This document shows, piece after piece, positions 1 through 8,805 of a stretch of 62,209 bases of DNA (positions are counted from its first letter, which is position 1; each line of letters starts with the position of its first letter). This DNA is from Planctomycetota bacterium. Its GTDB lineage: Bacteria; Planctomycetota; Planctomycetia; Gemmatales; Gemmataceae. The DNA lies in contig VGZJ01000004.1 in the NCBI GenBank assembly GCA_016872595.1, positions 1 through 62,209 of the forward strand. The letters run 5' to 3'. A program made the position numbers and the translations under genes. Under the pieces are notes generated by a model that had not been told where the DNA came from, ran no database searches, and was given only the letters and a program-made list of their open reading frames with translations.

Positions 1-1
1 G

Positions 2-82
2 AAGAAGGCACGATCCAAGAAGAAGCGGCCAATACTCATGGCCGACTTGGAGCGAAGGTATCGCGAATCACCTGGGTTTTAG
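2..82 (+). CDS. C-terminal fragment of a basic-tailed protein (5'-truncated by window edge)
   Basis: The frame beginning at base 2 stays open to a TAG at 80-82 and reads as a Lys/Arg-rich tail (KKARSKKKRP) followed by about 16 residues ending in SPGF. Codon third positions are only moderately GC-rich, so the coding call rests mainly on the open frame and the plausible basic tail. The start and most of the gene lie outside the window, and no function can be given. Confidence 0.35.
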   Translation, partial: KKARSKKKRPILMADLERRYRESPGF

Positions 83-135
83 CCCTCTCGCGGATCGTTG
101 TAAAGATAAGAGTGCCCAACCCTCTGATATCCTGC

Positions 136-170
136 GTTCATCCTGTTCATCCAGTCAAAACTCTTCTGCC
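136..170. repeat. Family F repeat, single arm
   Basis: This stretch ends in CAGTCAAAACTCTTCTGCC and begins with GTTCATCCTG. It matches the right arm of the long inverted repeat at 49696-49748 and the arms at 61031-61204. Only one arm is present here, 31 bases ahead of the next gene. It looks like a solitary or decayed member of the family. Confidence 0.6.
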
Positions 171-200
171 TTCCTCTCCTCCATTCGATGTAGTCCCGTC

Positions 201-1214
201 ATGCGCGCCCTCTCCGTTTCCCTCGCGGTTCTCGTGCTCGCGCCGGCCGCGCGCGGCGCGAACGAGTGGCACCCGGTCGCGACCGACCTGCTCGCCAAAG
301 AGAAGACCGGGTTCGGCGGGCTGTCCGGCGTCGCGGTCGATCGCGCGACCGGCACGCTGTACGTGTGCCTCAGCGACGCTGGCGTGTTCCGCTCGACCGA
401 TCAGGGCAAGACGTGGGAGCGCCACGGCAAGGGCGGCAAGGACGTGACGAAGGGCCGCACCGAAACACCCGGCTGCTTCCAACTCGATCCCACCGGCAAG
501 ACCAAACAGTTCCTCCTCGCCACCGTGTACGGTGGCCCCACAATCATCGGCACTACCGACGCCGCAGAGTGGCGCGCCGTGGACAAGAAGTGTCAGCACG
601 TCGATTGGTGCGCGGTCGATTGGGCCGACAAGGACATGAAGTTCGTGCTCGCCTTCAAGCACGAGGCAAAGGGGCTTCTGCTCCGCTCGCTCGACGGCGG
701 CAAGACCTTCGACGACGTCGGCACGGGCTACGGGTTCGGGGCGTGGGTGTTCGATTCGGATATGGCGGTCGTCGCGCTCGCGAAGGGGCCGGAGAAGGTC
801 GCGCGCGACGGCTACGTCGTCCGCACCACTGACGGCGGCAAAACCTTCAAGCCCGTCTCGAAGTCCGTGCCCGTGTGCCTCCCCAAACCGCAGGGCGACG
901 CGCTGTACTGGCTGTGTCTGGGCGAGTTGATACGCGGCACGGACAATGGCGCGAAGTGGGAGCGGGTGAGCGCCGTGCCCAACGCCCGCTACGGCCCGAT
1001 CTTCGGGAAGGACGCGAAGACGCTGTTCGTCCTCACGACGGCTGGTGTGGTGGAAAGCACTGACGGCGGCGCGACGTGGGGCCTGCCAATCGCGGTGCCG
1101 AAAGAGCTGAAAGGGGTTTCGCCGCTGACGTGGCTGGAGTACGATCCGAAGAATGACGCGCTGTACGTCATGAAGATGGGTTCGGACTTGTACAAGATGT
1201 CACGCACAAAGTAG
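201..1214 (+). CDS. Secreted BNR/Asp-box repeat protein (sialidase/VPS10-like propeller)
   Basis: The 337-residue product starts with a short signal peptide (MRALSVSLAVLVLAPAARG, cleavage expected near residue 19). At least five Asp-box type repeats follow: STDQGKTW, SLDGGKTF, TTDGGKTF, GTDNGAKW and STDGGATW. These repeats mark beta-propellers of the BNR/sialidase/photosystem-II-stability type. Nothing identifies a catalytic sialidase site, so a secreted propeller of unknown ligand is the safest call. The stop codon (1212-1214) lies inside the left arm of repeat A, so the transcript ends in a large hairpin. The DUF1501 gene follows on the same strand. Confidence 0.8.
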   Translation: MRALSVSLAVLVLAPAARGANEWHPVATDLLAKEKTGFGGLSGVAVDRATGTLYVCLSDAGVFRSTDQGKTWERHGKGGKDVTKGRTETPGCFQLDPTGKTKQFLLATVYGGPTIIGTTDAAEWRAVDKKCQHVDWCAVDWADKDMKFVLAFKHEAKGLLLRSLDGGKTFDDVGTGYGFGAWVFDSDMAVVALAKGPEKVARDGYVVRTTDGGKTFKPVSKSVPVCLPKPQGDALYWLCLGELIRGTDNGAKWERVSAVPNARYGPIFGKDAKTLFVLTTAGVVESTDGGATWGLPIAVPKELKGVSPLTWLEYDPKNDALYVMKMGSDLYKMSRTK

Positions 1215-1284
1215 TAGGCACACTCCGTGTGCCGTCACTTTGCGGCGCGTGCAGCAACGGCACACGGAGTGTGCCTACTACTTT
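1208..1284. repeat. Family A inverted repeat, 28-bp perfect arms
   Basis: Bases 1208-1235 and 1257-1284 are perfect reverse complements (28 bp) around a 21-nt spacer. Each arm also contains its own hairpin, GGCACAC-GGA-GTGTGCC. The left arm overlaps the stop codon of the upstream gene and the right arm ends 8 nt before the next ATG. A second copy with a different, 50-nt spacer is at 58039-58136. Confidence 0.9.
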
Positions 1285-1292
1285 GAAAAGCC

Positions 1293-2714
1293 ATGCCCCA
1301 CGCGCACCCCAACGCCTTCGGGTTCCTCAACGCCGCCCGGCGCGACGGCCTGCTGCTGTCGCGCCGCAACCTGCTCAAAGTCGGTGCCGCCGGGTTCGGT
1401 GGCCTCACACTACCGGCGCTACTGCGCGCGCGTGAGAACAATCGTACGTCGCCCAAGAGCGTCATCCTGCTGTGGATGGCCGGCGGGCCGAGCCACATCG
1501 ACACGCTCGACCCGAAACCGACCCGCCCGCCGGAGAACCGTGGGCCGTTCGGCGTCACCAAGACCAAGCTGCCCGGCGTCATCGTGTGCGAGCACCTGCC
1601 GAAACTGGCGGCGCTGCTCGACCGCTTCACCGTCATCCGCTCGGTCGATCCGCGGCACAGCAACCACGAGCCGAACACGGTCATGCAGACCGCGAACCTG
1701 CTCGCGGAGCCGCGCGAGAACCCGGAGGCGCGCAGTTACCCTGCGATTGCCGCGCTGGTGGCGAAGCTGCGCGGCGCGAACCACCCGCAGGTGCCGGCCT
1801 ACGCCGCGTTCATGCGGTCGCGGTCGCACCTCGCGTTCGCGGGGATCGCCGGCAAGCAGTACGACCCGTTCCTCGCGAACGAGGCCGCGCGGCTCCCGGT
1901 GTACGACCTCGTGGGCAAGGACACCGGCACCGTTTCCGGCGGGAAGATGTTCGAGCTACCGAACGACGTGTCGGCGGCGCGCATGGGCGACCGGCAATCG
2001 CTGTTGAAGAACTTCGACCGGCTCCGCGCCGACATCGACCGCAGCGGCGCGATGGCCGGACTGGAAAAGTATGAACAACAAGCGGTGGGGATGCTGACCG
2101 GCGGGCGCGTGCGCGACGCGCTCGACCTCGCCAAAGAGCCTCAGGCGACCCGCGACCGCTACGGCAAGCACCTGTGGGCGCAACAACTGCTGCTCGCGCG
2201 GCGGCTGGTCGAAGCGGGCACCGCGTTCGTCACGCTCGACCTGAGCTACCACACCGCGAGCGGGACGTGGGACACGCACGGCGACAACATCCCGCCCTAC
2301 GGCGGCATCAGCAAGGGCCTCGGCCCGCTGCTGCCGCTGTTCGATCACCTCATCACCACATTGGTTAGCGACCTCGAACAGCGCGGCCTGTTGGAGCAAA
2401 CGCTGGTAATCGCGATGGGCGAGTTCGGCCGCACGCCGCAACTCGGCACACAGGACAGCACCGACGGCCGCAACCACTGGCCCTACGTCATGTCGATGCT
2501 GCTGGCCGGTGGCGGGTTGAGGCACGCGCAGGTCATCGGCAGCAGCACGAAGGACGGCGGCCACGTCATGGAGCGCCCGGTCACGCCGGGCGACCTCGCC
2601 GCGACGATCTACCGACACTTCGGGATACCAGTGGATTCGACCTACACCGACGCCGCCGGCCGCGTCCTCAACCTGCTGCCCAACGGGGGAGAAGTGGTGA
2701 AGGAACTGTTCTGA
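1293..2714 (+). CDS. DUF1501 domain protein with Tat-type signal
   Basis: The 473-residue product has an N-terminal twin-arginine style signal (SRRNLLKVGAAGFGG), then the planctomycete DUF1501 hallmarks SVILLWMAGGPSHIDTLDPK, NHEP (about residue 128) and GEFGRTP near residue 370. DUF1501 belongs to the alkaline phosphatase/sulfatase-like superfamily; substrates are generally unknown. Such genes usually pair with a DUF1549/DUF1553 cytochrome gene, but here the partner is missing from the neighbourhood. A complete pair is found at 15.7-20.6 kb. The ATG at 1293 was chosen because the Tat motif follows it directly. There is no strong ribosome binding site, because repeat A fills the upstream gap. 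Confidence 0.88.
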   Translation: MPHAHPNAFGFLNAARRDGLLLSRRNLLKVGAAGFGGLTLPALLRARENNRTSPKSVILLWMAGGPSHIDTLDPKPTRPPENRGPFGVTKTKLPGVIVCEHLPKLAALLDRFTVIRSVDPRHSNHEPNTVMQTANLLAEPRENPEARSYPAIAALVAKLRGANHPQVPAYAAFMRSRSHLAFAGIAGKQYDPFLANEAARLPVYDLVGKDTGTVSGGKMFELPNDVSAARMGDRQSLLKNFDRLRADIDRSGAMAGLEKYEQQAVGMLTGGRVRDALDLAKEPQATRDRYGKHLWAQQLLLARRLVEAGTAFVTLDLSYHTASGTWDTHGDNIPPYGGISKGLGPLLPLFDHLITTLVSDLEQRGLLEQTLVIAMGEFGRTPQLGTQDSTDGRNHWPYVMSMLLAGGGLRHAQVIGSSTKDGGHVMERPVTPGDLAATIYRHFGIPVDSTYTDAAGRVLNLLPNGGEVVKELF

Positions 2715-2716
2715 AA

Positions 2717-2816
2717 GTAGGTGCTGCTTGCCGAGCGGCACCGCTGAACGCCACATTGACCTGCGCGCTGAACAAACGGAGTTCGACAACGGTGCCGCTC
2801 GGCGAGCGGCACCTAC
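2717..2816. repeat. Family B inverted repeat downstream of DUF1501 gene
   Basis: Bases 2717-2742 and 2791-2816 are inverted copies (26 bp, two mismatches) separated by 48 nt. Each arm folds on itself (GGTGCCGCT/AGCGGCACC stem in the right arm). A further small hairpin (ACTCGC-GGA-GCGAGT) follows at about 2828-2842. The element begins 3 bases after the stop codon and could end transcription. Confidence 0.8.
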
Positions 2817-2850
2817 CGAAGGCGGCACTCGCGGAGCGAGTTGCCTACTC

Positions 2851-3054
2851 TTACTTCGGCTTCACGTCGGAGGCGACCACGCCGCCCTGAACGTGGTATC
2901 CCAACAACTTCCAGCGCACGCCCTTGAGCGCGCCGTTGTGCTTCTCGATGGCGACCCGCAGTTCGGCGAATACGGGCAGGTCGCGCGGCCCGCCGGTGGA
3001 ACGACCGGAATTGCTGTGCACGAGGTCCGGCCCGCGCGCGCCGCGGGCACGCAC
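2851..3054 (-). CDS. Possible small protein or gene remnant
   Basis: This is an open frame of up to 67 codons whose last ~45 codons have strong GC third positions and read like a folded domain end (contains KLLGYHVQGGVVASDVKPK). The first dozen residues (MRARGARGPDL) look like random GC-rich sequence, and a GTG at 3021 is an alternative start. It sits 43 bases downstream of the secreted proline-rich gene on the same strand. It may be the tail of a decayed gene. I do not recognise a family. Confidence 0.35.
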   Translation of the reverse strand: MRARGARGPDLVHSNSGRSTGGPRDLPVFAELRVAIEKHNGALKGVRWKLLGYHVQGGVVASDVKPK

Positions 3055-3097
3055 GGAAGCCCGCGCGCGCCCGCCACTGGTACCGGAACCGTCGGCA

Positions 3098-4573
3098 CTA
3101 CTGCTTGGTCGGGACCGGGATCGGGACTACGTTGTCGAACAGGGTCGGGGCGTTCATCACCGGGCGCAGGCCGCTCTGGTCCTCGGTCACGCGCCCGCTC
3201 ATCTTGCTCAGCATCCGCTTCATGGCCTGTAGCGACGGGTCGTCCGGGCCGTCGAACTGGCCCACGGTCACGACGCTCGAGTTCCGGGTGTGCAGCACGA
3301 ACGATTCGAGGTTCAGGGCCTCGCCGTTCGGTCCGCGCATCGCCCGGAGCGCCTTCGCCATCGTTTCCGCCTGCTCCGCGCCCGCGGCCAGCACGTCGGC
3401 CCCCTTGCTCCCCAGCCCGAACTTGCGCATCAGGCTGGTGTCCGAGTCCTTGTTGCCGATCTCGACCGGCGACGTAAACGCCTTCACTGCCAGCGTCCAG
3501 CCCTTCGTGGCCTTGAACAGGCTGTACGGGTTGTCGGCGTTCAGGCGCACGATGAACGGGTCCGGGGCCGTGCGCGGCCCGCCCGGTTGCGCCGCCTTCA
3601 CGACCGACGGGTTCGGCACCACGAACGCGCTCGCGTAGGGGTTGATGACCGCGGACTCGGTCGAGTTGCGCCCGTCCTTCGTGGTCAAGATCAGTCCCTT
3701 GTCGGCCAGCACCTCATTCTTGGGCGTGGGCCACGTCTTCAGTTTGGTGAGGGCCTTGAGCGCGTCGGCCTCGCTCTGGAACCCTCCGACCAGCACACCG
3801 ATCTGGTCGCGCCCGTCGTGCTTCATCACCCGGAACTTGTTGTCCGGGGCCACGAAATCCAGCCCTTGCAGCTTGGCCTTCTGGCGCAGGGCCTCGATTT
3901 GCGCGACGTACTCGGTCTCGGCCTTCTGCCGGGCCGCGATGTACGCCCGCATCTCGGCCTTGCGCTCCTCGGAGATGTACTCGAACAGGAACGCCTGTAC
4001 GCGGTAAGTGTCGCGGATCTCACTGGCGAGCGCCTCGGCCAACTCGCGCGCTGTCAACCCCTTCTCGCCGCGCTCGCGCGCGTCGCGCGCGGCCTTCGAG
4101 TCGGCCGCGGGGCGCACGTAGCTCTTGACCATAATGAAGTACGGCCCGTGCTCCGGCTTCAACAGCCACGGGTGCTCCTTCGGGAGCGCCGTCGGGATCT
4201 CGATGTTGACGGGCACGGTGGGCGCGGGCCGCACCGGGGCCGGCGCGGGCGAGCCGTATGTGGAGCCGTAGGAAGGTGTACCGTAGGTGCCGCGCGGGGC
4301 GTCGCTGGGCGGCACGTACGCGCCGCCCGCGGGCGGCGAGCCGTACAGCGAACCGGGAGAAGTGGGCGGGGTGGGCGAAACGGGGCGGGGCTGGTAGCCC
4401 CCGACGGCGGGCGCGACGGGGCCGACCGGAGTGAGACCGCCGGGTAAACTCGGCGCGCCCTTGGGCGCGCCGACGGGCGCGGCCGGGAGCCGGTCGGATG
4501 CGAACTGCCCCGTGGCCGTGCCCCCGACGAGCGCGGCCAACCCGACCCCCAACAGCTTGCGGCGCAAGCGCAT
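3098..4573 (-). CDS. Secreted proline-rich protein with possible SPOR-like repeats
   Basis: The 491-residue product starts at the ATG whose complement is at 4571-4573, preceded by GGGGGAAC at ribosome-binding distance; a longer frame upstream adds only unlikely residues. A signal peptide (MRLRRKLLGVGLAALVGG) is followed by a Pro/Gly/Tyr-rich linker of about 110 residues. The remainder is a folded region including PYFIMVKSYVRP and GVLVGGFQSEADALKALTKL, which resembles SPOR-type peptidoglycan-binding repeats (aromatic strand plus 'A...L..L' helix). That similarity is my inference. Role: probably a periplasmic or envelope protein. It stands alone between a small ORF and a small membrane protein. 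Confidence 0.7.
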   Translation of the reverse strand: MRLRRKLLGVGLAALVGGTATGQFASDRLPAAPVGAPKGAPSLPGGLTPVGPVAPAVGGYQPRPVSPTPPTSPGSLYGSPPAGGAYVPPSDAPRGTYGTPSYGSTYGSPAPAPVRPAPTVPVNIEIPTALPKEHPWLLKPEHGPYFIMVKSYVRPAADSKAARDARERGEKGLTARELAEALASEIRDTYRVQAFLFEYISEERKAEMRAYIAARQKAETEYVAQIEALRQKAKLQGLDFVAPDNKFRVMKHDGRDQIGVLVGGFQSEADALKALTKLKTWPTPKNEVLADKGLILTTKDGRNSTESAVINPYASAFVVPNPSVVKAAQPGGPRTAPDPFIVRLNADNPYSLFKATKGWTLAVKAFTSPVEIGNKDSDTSLMRKFGLGSKGADVLAAGAEQAETMAKALRAMRGPNGEALNLESFVLHTRNSSVVTVGQFDGPDDPSLQAMKRMLSKMSGRVTEDQSGLRPVMNAPTLFDNVVPIPVPTKQ

Positions 4574-4694
4574 GGCGTTCCCCCGTCCGTGGAGCGTGGC
4601 GGCAACCGTGTGCGTGTGTGCGGGCGGCATAGCGTCGCGCGCGCGCCGACGCCAGAGGAAACCGCCGGAATTGTTGAAGTCCGCGCGCGGGCGC

Positions 4695-5030
4695 TCAACG
4701 GGCCGCGGCGACGCCCATGACGAGCACGATGTACACCAGCGCGAAGATGATGTTCAACTTGATTGCTTGTCGGAACGTGAGCTGGAAGAAGCCGAGAGCG
4801 AGAACCCACGACAGGATCGCGGACACGACGATCGGCACGCCGGCCAACCCGACGAACACCAGCCCGCACATCGTCGCGACGCAGCACCGCCAGCCGACCG
4901 CGGGGCCGTGCCGCGCGAAGTACCCGGTCGGGCCGGGGCGGAACACGCTCAGCCCGAAGCCAAGCGTGAAGGCGTTGAGCGCGACCGTGACGACCGCCGC
5001 CGCGATGAGCTCCGAACTGAGGTTGTCCAA
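4695..5030 (-). CDS. Small integral membrane protein
   Basis: There is no ATG in a good place. A TTG at 5028-5030 with GGAG six bases upstream gives a 111-residue product beginning LDNLSSELIAAAVV. It shows three or four hydrophobic segments (about residues 8-28, 45-66, 68-85 and 92-108), including GLVFVGLAGVPIVVSAILSW. It lies 92 bases downstream of the pyrophosphatase gene on the same strand and may be cotranscribed. No family was recognised. The longer frame extending into the pyrophosphatase gene is a shadow of that gene. Confidence 0.6.
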   Translation of the reverse strand: MDNLSSELIAAAVVTVALNAFTLGFGLSVFRPGPTGYFARHGPAVGWRCCVATMCGLVFVGLAGVPIVVSAILSWVLALGFFQLTFRQAIKLNIIFALVYIVLVMGVAAAR

Positions 5031-5122
5031 GGGCGCTCCCGTCGCTCGCGTGGGCGCGGCGGTCAGTCGGCCCTGCCAGCGGTGCGGGTCCGCAAGGCGT
5101 TCGTTCGTGCGCGCCGCGCTCG

Positions 5123-8071
5123 TCACTTCCCTTCTTCGGTCGGGGGCGGGGCGGGCGGGGCTTGGTCCATTGCGCTCATCTCGGCGGTTTCCTTCTTCGA
5201 CTGCCACCACGCCCAGCCCACGGCCACCGCCGCGAACGCGGCCACCGCGAGGCCGATCATCGGGTTCCCGGTGCCGTCCTTCACGTTGTGCAGGATCACC
5301 ATCGGCAGCGCCAGCAGGCTCACCATGTTCATCACCTTGATGAGCGGGTTGATCGCCGGGCCGCTGGTGTCCTTCAGCGGGTCGCCCACCGTGTCGCCGG
5401 TCACGCTGGCCTTGTGCTTCTCGCTCCCCTTGCCGGTGTTCCGCTCCTTGTCCTTCGGCTCGTCCTCGATCATCTTCTTGGCGTTGTCCCACGAGCCGCC
5501 GGCGTTGGACATGAACACCGCGATGAGCTGGCCGCTCAGGATCATGCCCGCGAGGAACCCGCCCAAGGCGAACGGCCCCAACAGGAAGCCGACCACGAGC
5601 GGGGTGCCGATGGCGAGCAGGCCGGGGCCGATCAGCTCGCGCTGCGCGGTGCCCGTGCAGATGTCCACGACGCGCCCGTAGTCGGGCGTCTTCGTGCAGT
5701 CCATGATGGCCGGGTCGCGGAACTGCTTGCGGCACTCGAACACGATCAGGTACGCGGCCCGGCCGACCGCGCGGATGGTCATGGCGCTGAACAGGAACGG
5801 GACCGCGCCGCCGAGCAACATGCCGATAAACACCAGCGGCTCGGCCACGGTCAGCTTCGACGCGCCCTGCGTGAAGTCGCCGATGAGCAACTGACCGATC
5901 TTCTCTTCGCTTCCGGTCACGAGGACCGCGATGAAGCTGGCGAACAGCGACACGGCTGCGATGACCGCGGAGCCGATGGCGACGCCCTTCGTGATGGCCT
6001 TCGTGGTGTTGCCGACCGCGTCGAGGTCGGCCAGAATCTGCCGCGCGGCTTTCGTCTCGGCTTCGGGCATGAAGCCGGGGTCGCCCTCTTTGAGCGGCTG
6101 GTTGTTGGCGTCGCGGTTGAAGGCCATTTCGCCGATGCCGTTGGCGTTATCGGCGATGGGGCCGAACACGTCCATGCTGATGGTGTCGCCGGTCAGTGTG
6201 AGCATCCCGATGCCGACCATCGCGACCCCGAACGCCACGTACAGCAAGTTCTGCGAGTCGTCGCACACGGCGACCGCGCCGAGGATCGCGCCGGAGATGA
6301 GCAGCACGGCCCACACCGAGCTTTCCAACCCGAGCGCGAGGCCGGAGATGATGTTGGTGGCGTGGCCCGTACTGCTGGCCCGCACGACCTCCTTCACCGG
6401 GCTGTACTCGGTGCTGGTCCAGTACTCGGTACACTTGTTGAGCGCGACCGCGAGCAGGATGCCGATGAGACAGCACCACGCGACGGCGAGGTTCATGCCG
6501 GGCTTGAGCGGGACGTGGTACCGGGCCTGCGCCAGTTCGAGCAGCGTACCGGTGCCGCGGTTGTCGCCGTCTTGGTTCAGCCCGCGGCCCTTCAACTCGC
6601 CGACCAGTGTTTTTAGGTGCTCCTCGTCGGCCCGCGCCACCTTCACCTTCTTGTACAGCTCGCCCTTCTTGGCGTCGTCGAGGGCGCGCCACGCGGCCAG
6701 CGCGTCGACGCGGAGCCTGTCCATTTCGGCTTCGAGGGTCTGCGTCTTCGGGGCGTTGCGATCGGGGCCGGCGCGCAGGTCGCGTAGCTCCTTCACGCGC
6801 TCGGCCACGGACTTGGTCCCCGCGACCGTCAGTTTCAACTCGGCGCGCACGTCGGCGTTGTCGTACAGCTCTTGGTACAGACCGCGGTCGATGCCGCGCT
6901 CGACGATGTACGCCTCGTCGAACCGCAGGTAGATCGCGCCGAGGAGCATGAACCCGATAGTGCTGATGACCGCGCTGCGCCAGAACCCGCGGTTGATGGA
7001 GTGCATCGCGGTCGCGCTGTCGCCGGTGGTCATGCCCTTGCCGACCAGCGACGTGCTGATGACGCTGGCGACGACGCCCACGGCCTGCACCAGCAGCGGG
7101 AAGATCATCCCCTTGTAGCCGAACGCGGCGTACCCGAGCATGACGCTGGCGACCATCGTGACCGAGTAGCTCTCGAACACGTCGGCCGCCATGCCCGCGC
7201 AGTCGCCGACGTTGTCGCCGACGTTGTCGGCGATGGTGGCCGCGTTCCGCGGGTCGTCCTCGGGCACGTTCGCCTCGACCTTGCCGACGAGGTCCGCGCC
7301 CACGTCCGCGGCCTTCGTGTAGATGCCCCCGCCGACGCGCATGAACAGGGCCAGCAGCGAGCCGCCGAACCCGTATCCGATGAGGATTTCGTAGGCCAGT
7401 TCGCCGAAAACGAGCAGGATGATCGCCCCGCCGAGCAAGCCCAGCCCGCAGGTGAACATGCCGGTAATGGTGCCGGTCTTGTACGCCATCCGCATGGCGT
7501 TGCCGAAGTTGGTGCGCGCGGCGGCGGCAACGCGCAGGTTGCCCGCGGTGGCGAGCCGCATCCCGGTGAACCCGACCGCGGCGCTGAACAGCGCGCCCAT
7601 CAGGAACGCGACCCCGCGGCCCACGGCGATGGTCTTCAGTTCCTCGGCGCTGTGCATCCCGGCTTCAAGGCTCCACGGCCACTTCGACGCGACGATGACG
7701 CCGGTGAGTAGGAAGATCAGCACGCCGACAACGGTGAACTGTCGGCGCAGGTACGCGTTCGCACCCTCGCGCACGGCCTGCGCCACTTTCTGCATGGCGG
7801 GCGTGCCGGTGTCCGCGGCGTACACCTGCTTCATGAGGCGCACGGAGTACACGAGGCCCGCGACCGCGACCACGAGGCACGCGATCAGGCCGAGCTTCTC
7901 AAGGAAGCCGTAGGCGCTGGAGGTGAGGAACCCGAACGGCTCCCACCCCGCCCCGAACAGGGTGAAGGAACTGGAGGGCGCGGCCCCGAGCAGGCCCACC
8001 GGGAGGGCGCAAAGTAGGAGCAACAGCCACGGGAACCGCGGCCGAGCGGAGCGAGAGCGAGAGAGGCCCAT
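5123..8071 (-). CDS. hppA: Membrane-bound proton-translocating pyrophosphatase, long variant
   Basis: The product (982 residues from the ATG at 8071) couples pyrophosphate hydrolysis to ion pumping across a membrane. Family signatures are clear: AADVGADLVGKVE (about 255-266), EDDPRN, the ADNVGDNVGD acidic motif (281-290), and GKGSEKHKASVTGDTVGDP with KDTSGPA near the C terminus. The K+-dependence site reads GNTTKA with Lys at about 691; Lys here is known to mark K+-independent H+ pumps. Usual length is about 650-800. The excess comes mainly from a hydrophilic, charged insertion at about 386-525 containing KKGELYKKVKVARADEEHLK, plus a Pro-rich tail. An N-terminal hydrophobic segment (15-30) may be a signal peptide. 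The start upstream at 8197 is unlikely. Confidence 0.95.
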   Translation of the reverse strand: MGLSRSRSARPRFPWLLLLLCALPVGLLGAAPSSSFTLFGAGWEPFGFLTSSAYGFLEKLGLIACLVVAVAGLVYSVRLMKQVYAADTGTPAMQKVAQAVREGANAYLRRQFTVVGVLIFLLTGVIVASKWPWSLEAGMHSAEELKTIAVGRGVAFLMGALFSAAVGFTGMRLATAGNLRVAAAARTNFGNAMRMAYKTGTITGMFTCGLGLLGGAIILLVFGELAYEILIGYGFGGSLLALFMRVGGGIYTKAADVGADLVGKVEANVPEDDPRNAATIADNVGDNVGDCAGMAADVFESYSVTMVASVMLGYAAFGYKGMIFPLLVQAVGVVASVISTSLVGKGMTTGDSATAMHSINRGFWRSAVISTIGFMLLGAIYLRFDEAYIVERGIDRGLYQELYDNADVRAELKLTVAGTKSVAERVKELRDLRAGPDRNAPKTQTLEAEMDRLRVDALAAWRALDDAKKGELYKKVKVARADEEHLKTLVGELKGRGLNQDGDNRGTGTLLELAQARYHVPLKPGMNLAVAWCCLIGILLAVALNKCTEYWTSTEYSPVKEVVRASSTGHATNIISGLALGLESSVWAVLLISGAILGAVAVCDDSQNLLYVAFGVAMVGIGMLTLTGDTISMDVFGPIADNANGIGEMAFNRDANNQPLKEGDPGFMPEAETKAARQILADLDAVGNTTKAITKGVAIGSAVIAAVSLFASFIAVLVTGSEEKIGQLLIGDFTQGASKLTVAEPLVFIGMLLGGAVPFLFSAMTIRAVGRAAYLIVFECRKQFRDPAIMDCTKTPDYGRVVDICTGTAQRELIGPGLLAIGTPLVVGFLLGPFALGGFLAGMILSGQLIAVFMSNAGGSWDNAKKMIEDEPKDKERNTGKGSEKHKASVTGDTVGDPLKDTSGPAINPLIKVMNMVSLLALPMVILHNVKDGTGNPMIGLAVAAFAAVAVGWAWWQSKKETAEMSAMDQAPPAPPPTEEGK

Positions 8072-8805
8072 AAGTGGCAATCCTAGCGCGTGCGCGTGCG
8101 GCGAAAGCCCGGCGGACTCAACAGGCGGGTATGGGGAGAGGCAGCGCGTCACCCCGCCGACAGTTCCGACCGGGACCGGGTGCGTAGCTTGTGACAAATC
8201 TCACAAGCTGTCAAGACGGGTAGAATACCGCGAGAAGATAGGCGCGTCCACCAACAAGCCGCACGGGCATTGACGAGAAGAACTCGGCGTGGGTCGCTGG
8301 TTCCGTGGCCTGCGCCGTCCGCGGTTGGAAGTTCCCGAGGTCCGCACACGCACGAACTCCAGTTTCTCGATCGGCCGACGCGTCCCCGAACTTGGCTTCT
8401 CACACAAGCATGAGGTGAGAGCTCTTGGCGATGTGCCCTTCGAGCTTGCCCTCGGCGGGCCACCTCGGATTGGCCGGCAGCTCGCGCCCGCTTCCAATTC
8501 GAGGAGCCGGCGGCGACCCGCGCGGGCTCTCAGACGCTTCTCACAACATCGCGCGCGAACCCGAACCGTTGGAGCGTACTCCTCTTTCGGAGTGATTCTC
8601 CCACGCGGGGTTCGCGCCCCGGCCCCGACAAACGGTTTGTCTGATTTCGCGAAGATTCTCCTAATAGTCCCGGCGCGAACCTCGTTCTCCCTGCGACGCG
8701 CCTCGGTGCGCGTCCGGTAACTGCCCGGTCTCATCCATACGTGGTCCGCGGTTCCTTCCCCCCATTCGTGCCCGCGCCCGGCACGCTTCATAGAGGTTCG
8801 CTTCC
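8072..8805. other. Gene-free region between hppA and a sigma factor gene
   Basis: This 734-base stretch separates two divergently transcribed genes. The open frames in it (for example one of 143 codons on the plus strand) are Arg/Ser-rich with no domain-like segments, and base composition is less GC-rich than in the flanking genes. One clear dyad is at 8186-8209. No convincing promoter pair, RNA gene or repeat of the window's families was found. Confidence 0.6.
8186..8209. promoter_or_regulatory. Dyad symmetry, possible operator for hppA
   Basis: The 9-bp arms AGCTTGTGA (8186-8194) and TCACAAGCT (8201-8209) are perfect inverted copies with a 6-nt A/T-rich spacer. The site lies 115-138 bases upstream of the hppA start. 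The TTGTGA-N6-TCACAA geometry resembles sites bound by CRP/FNR-type dimers (TGTGA-N6-TCACA). The regulator assignment is inference. Confidence 0.5.

Noticed and set aside
1956-2828. A 290-codon minus-strand frame opposite the DUF1501 gene
   Set aside because: It is the antisense shadow of a well-supported gene and encodes a low-complexity Arg/Ala/Val product.
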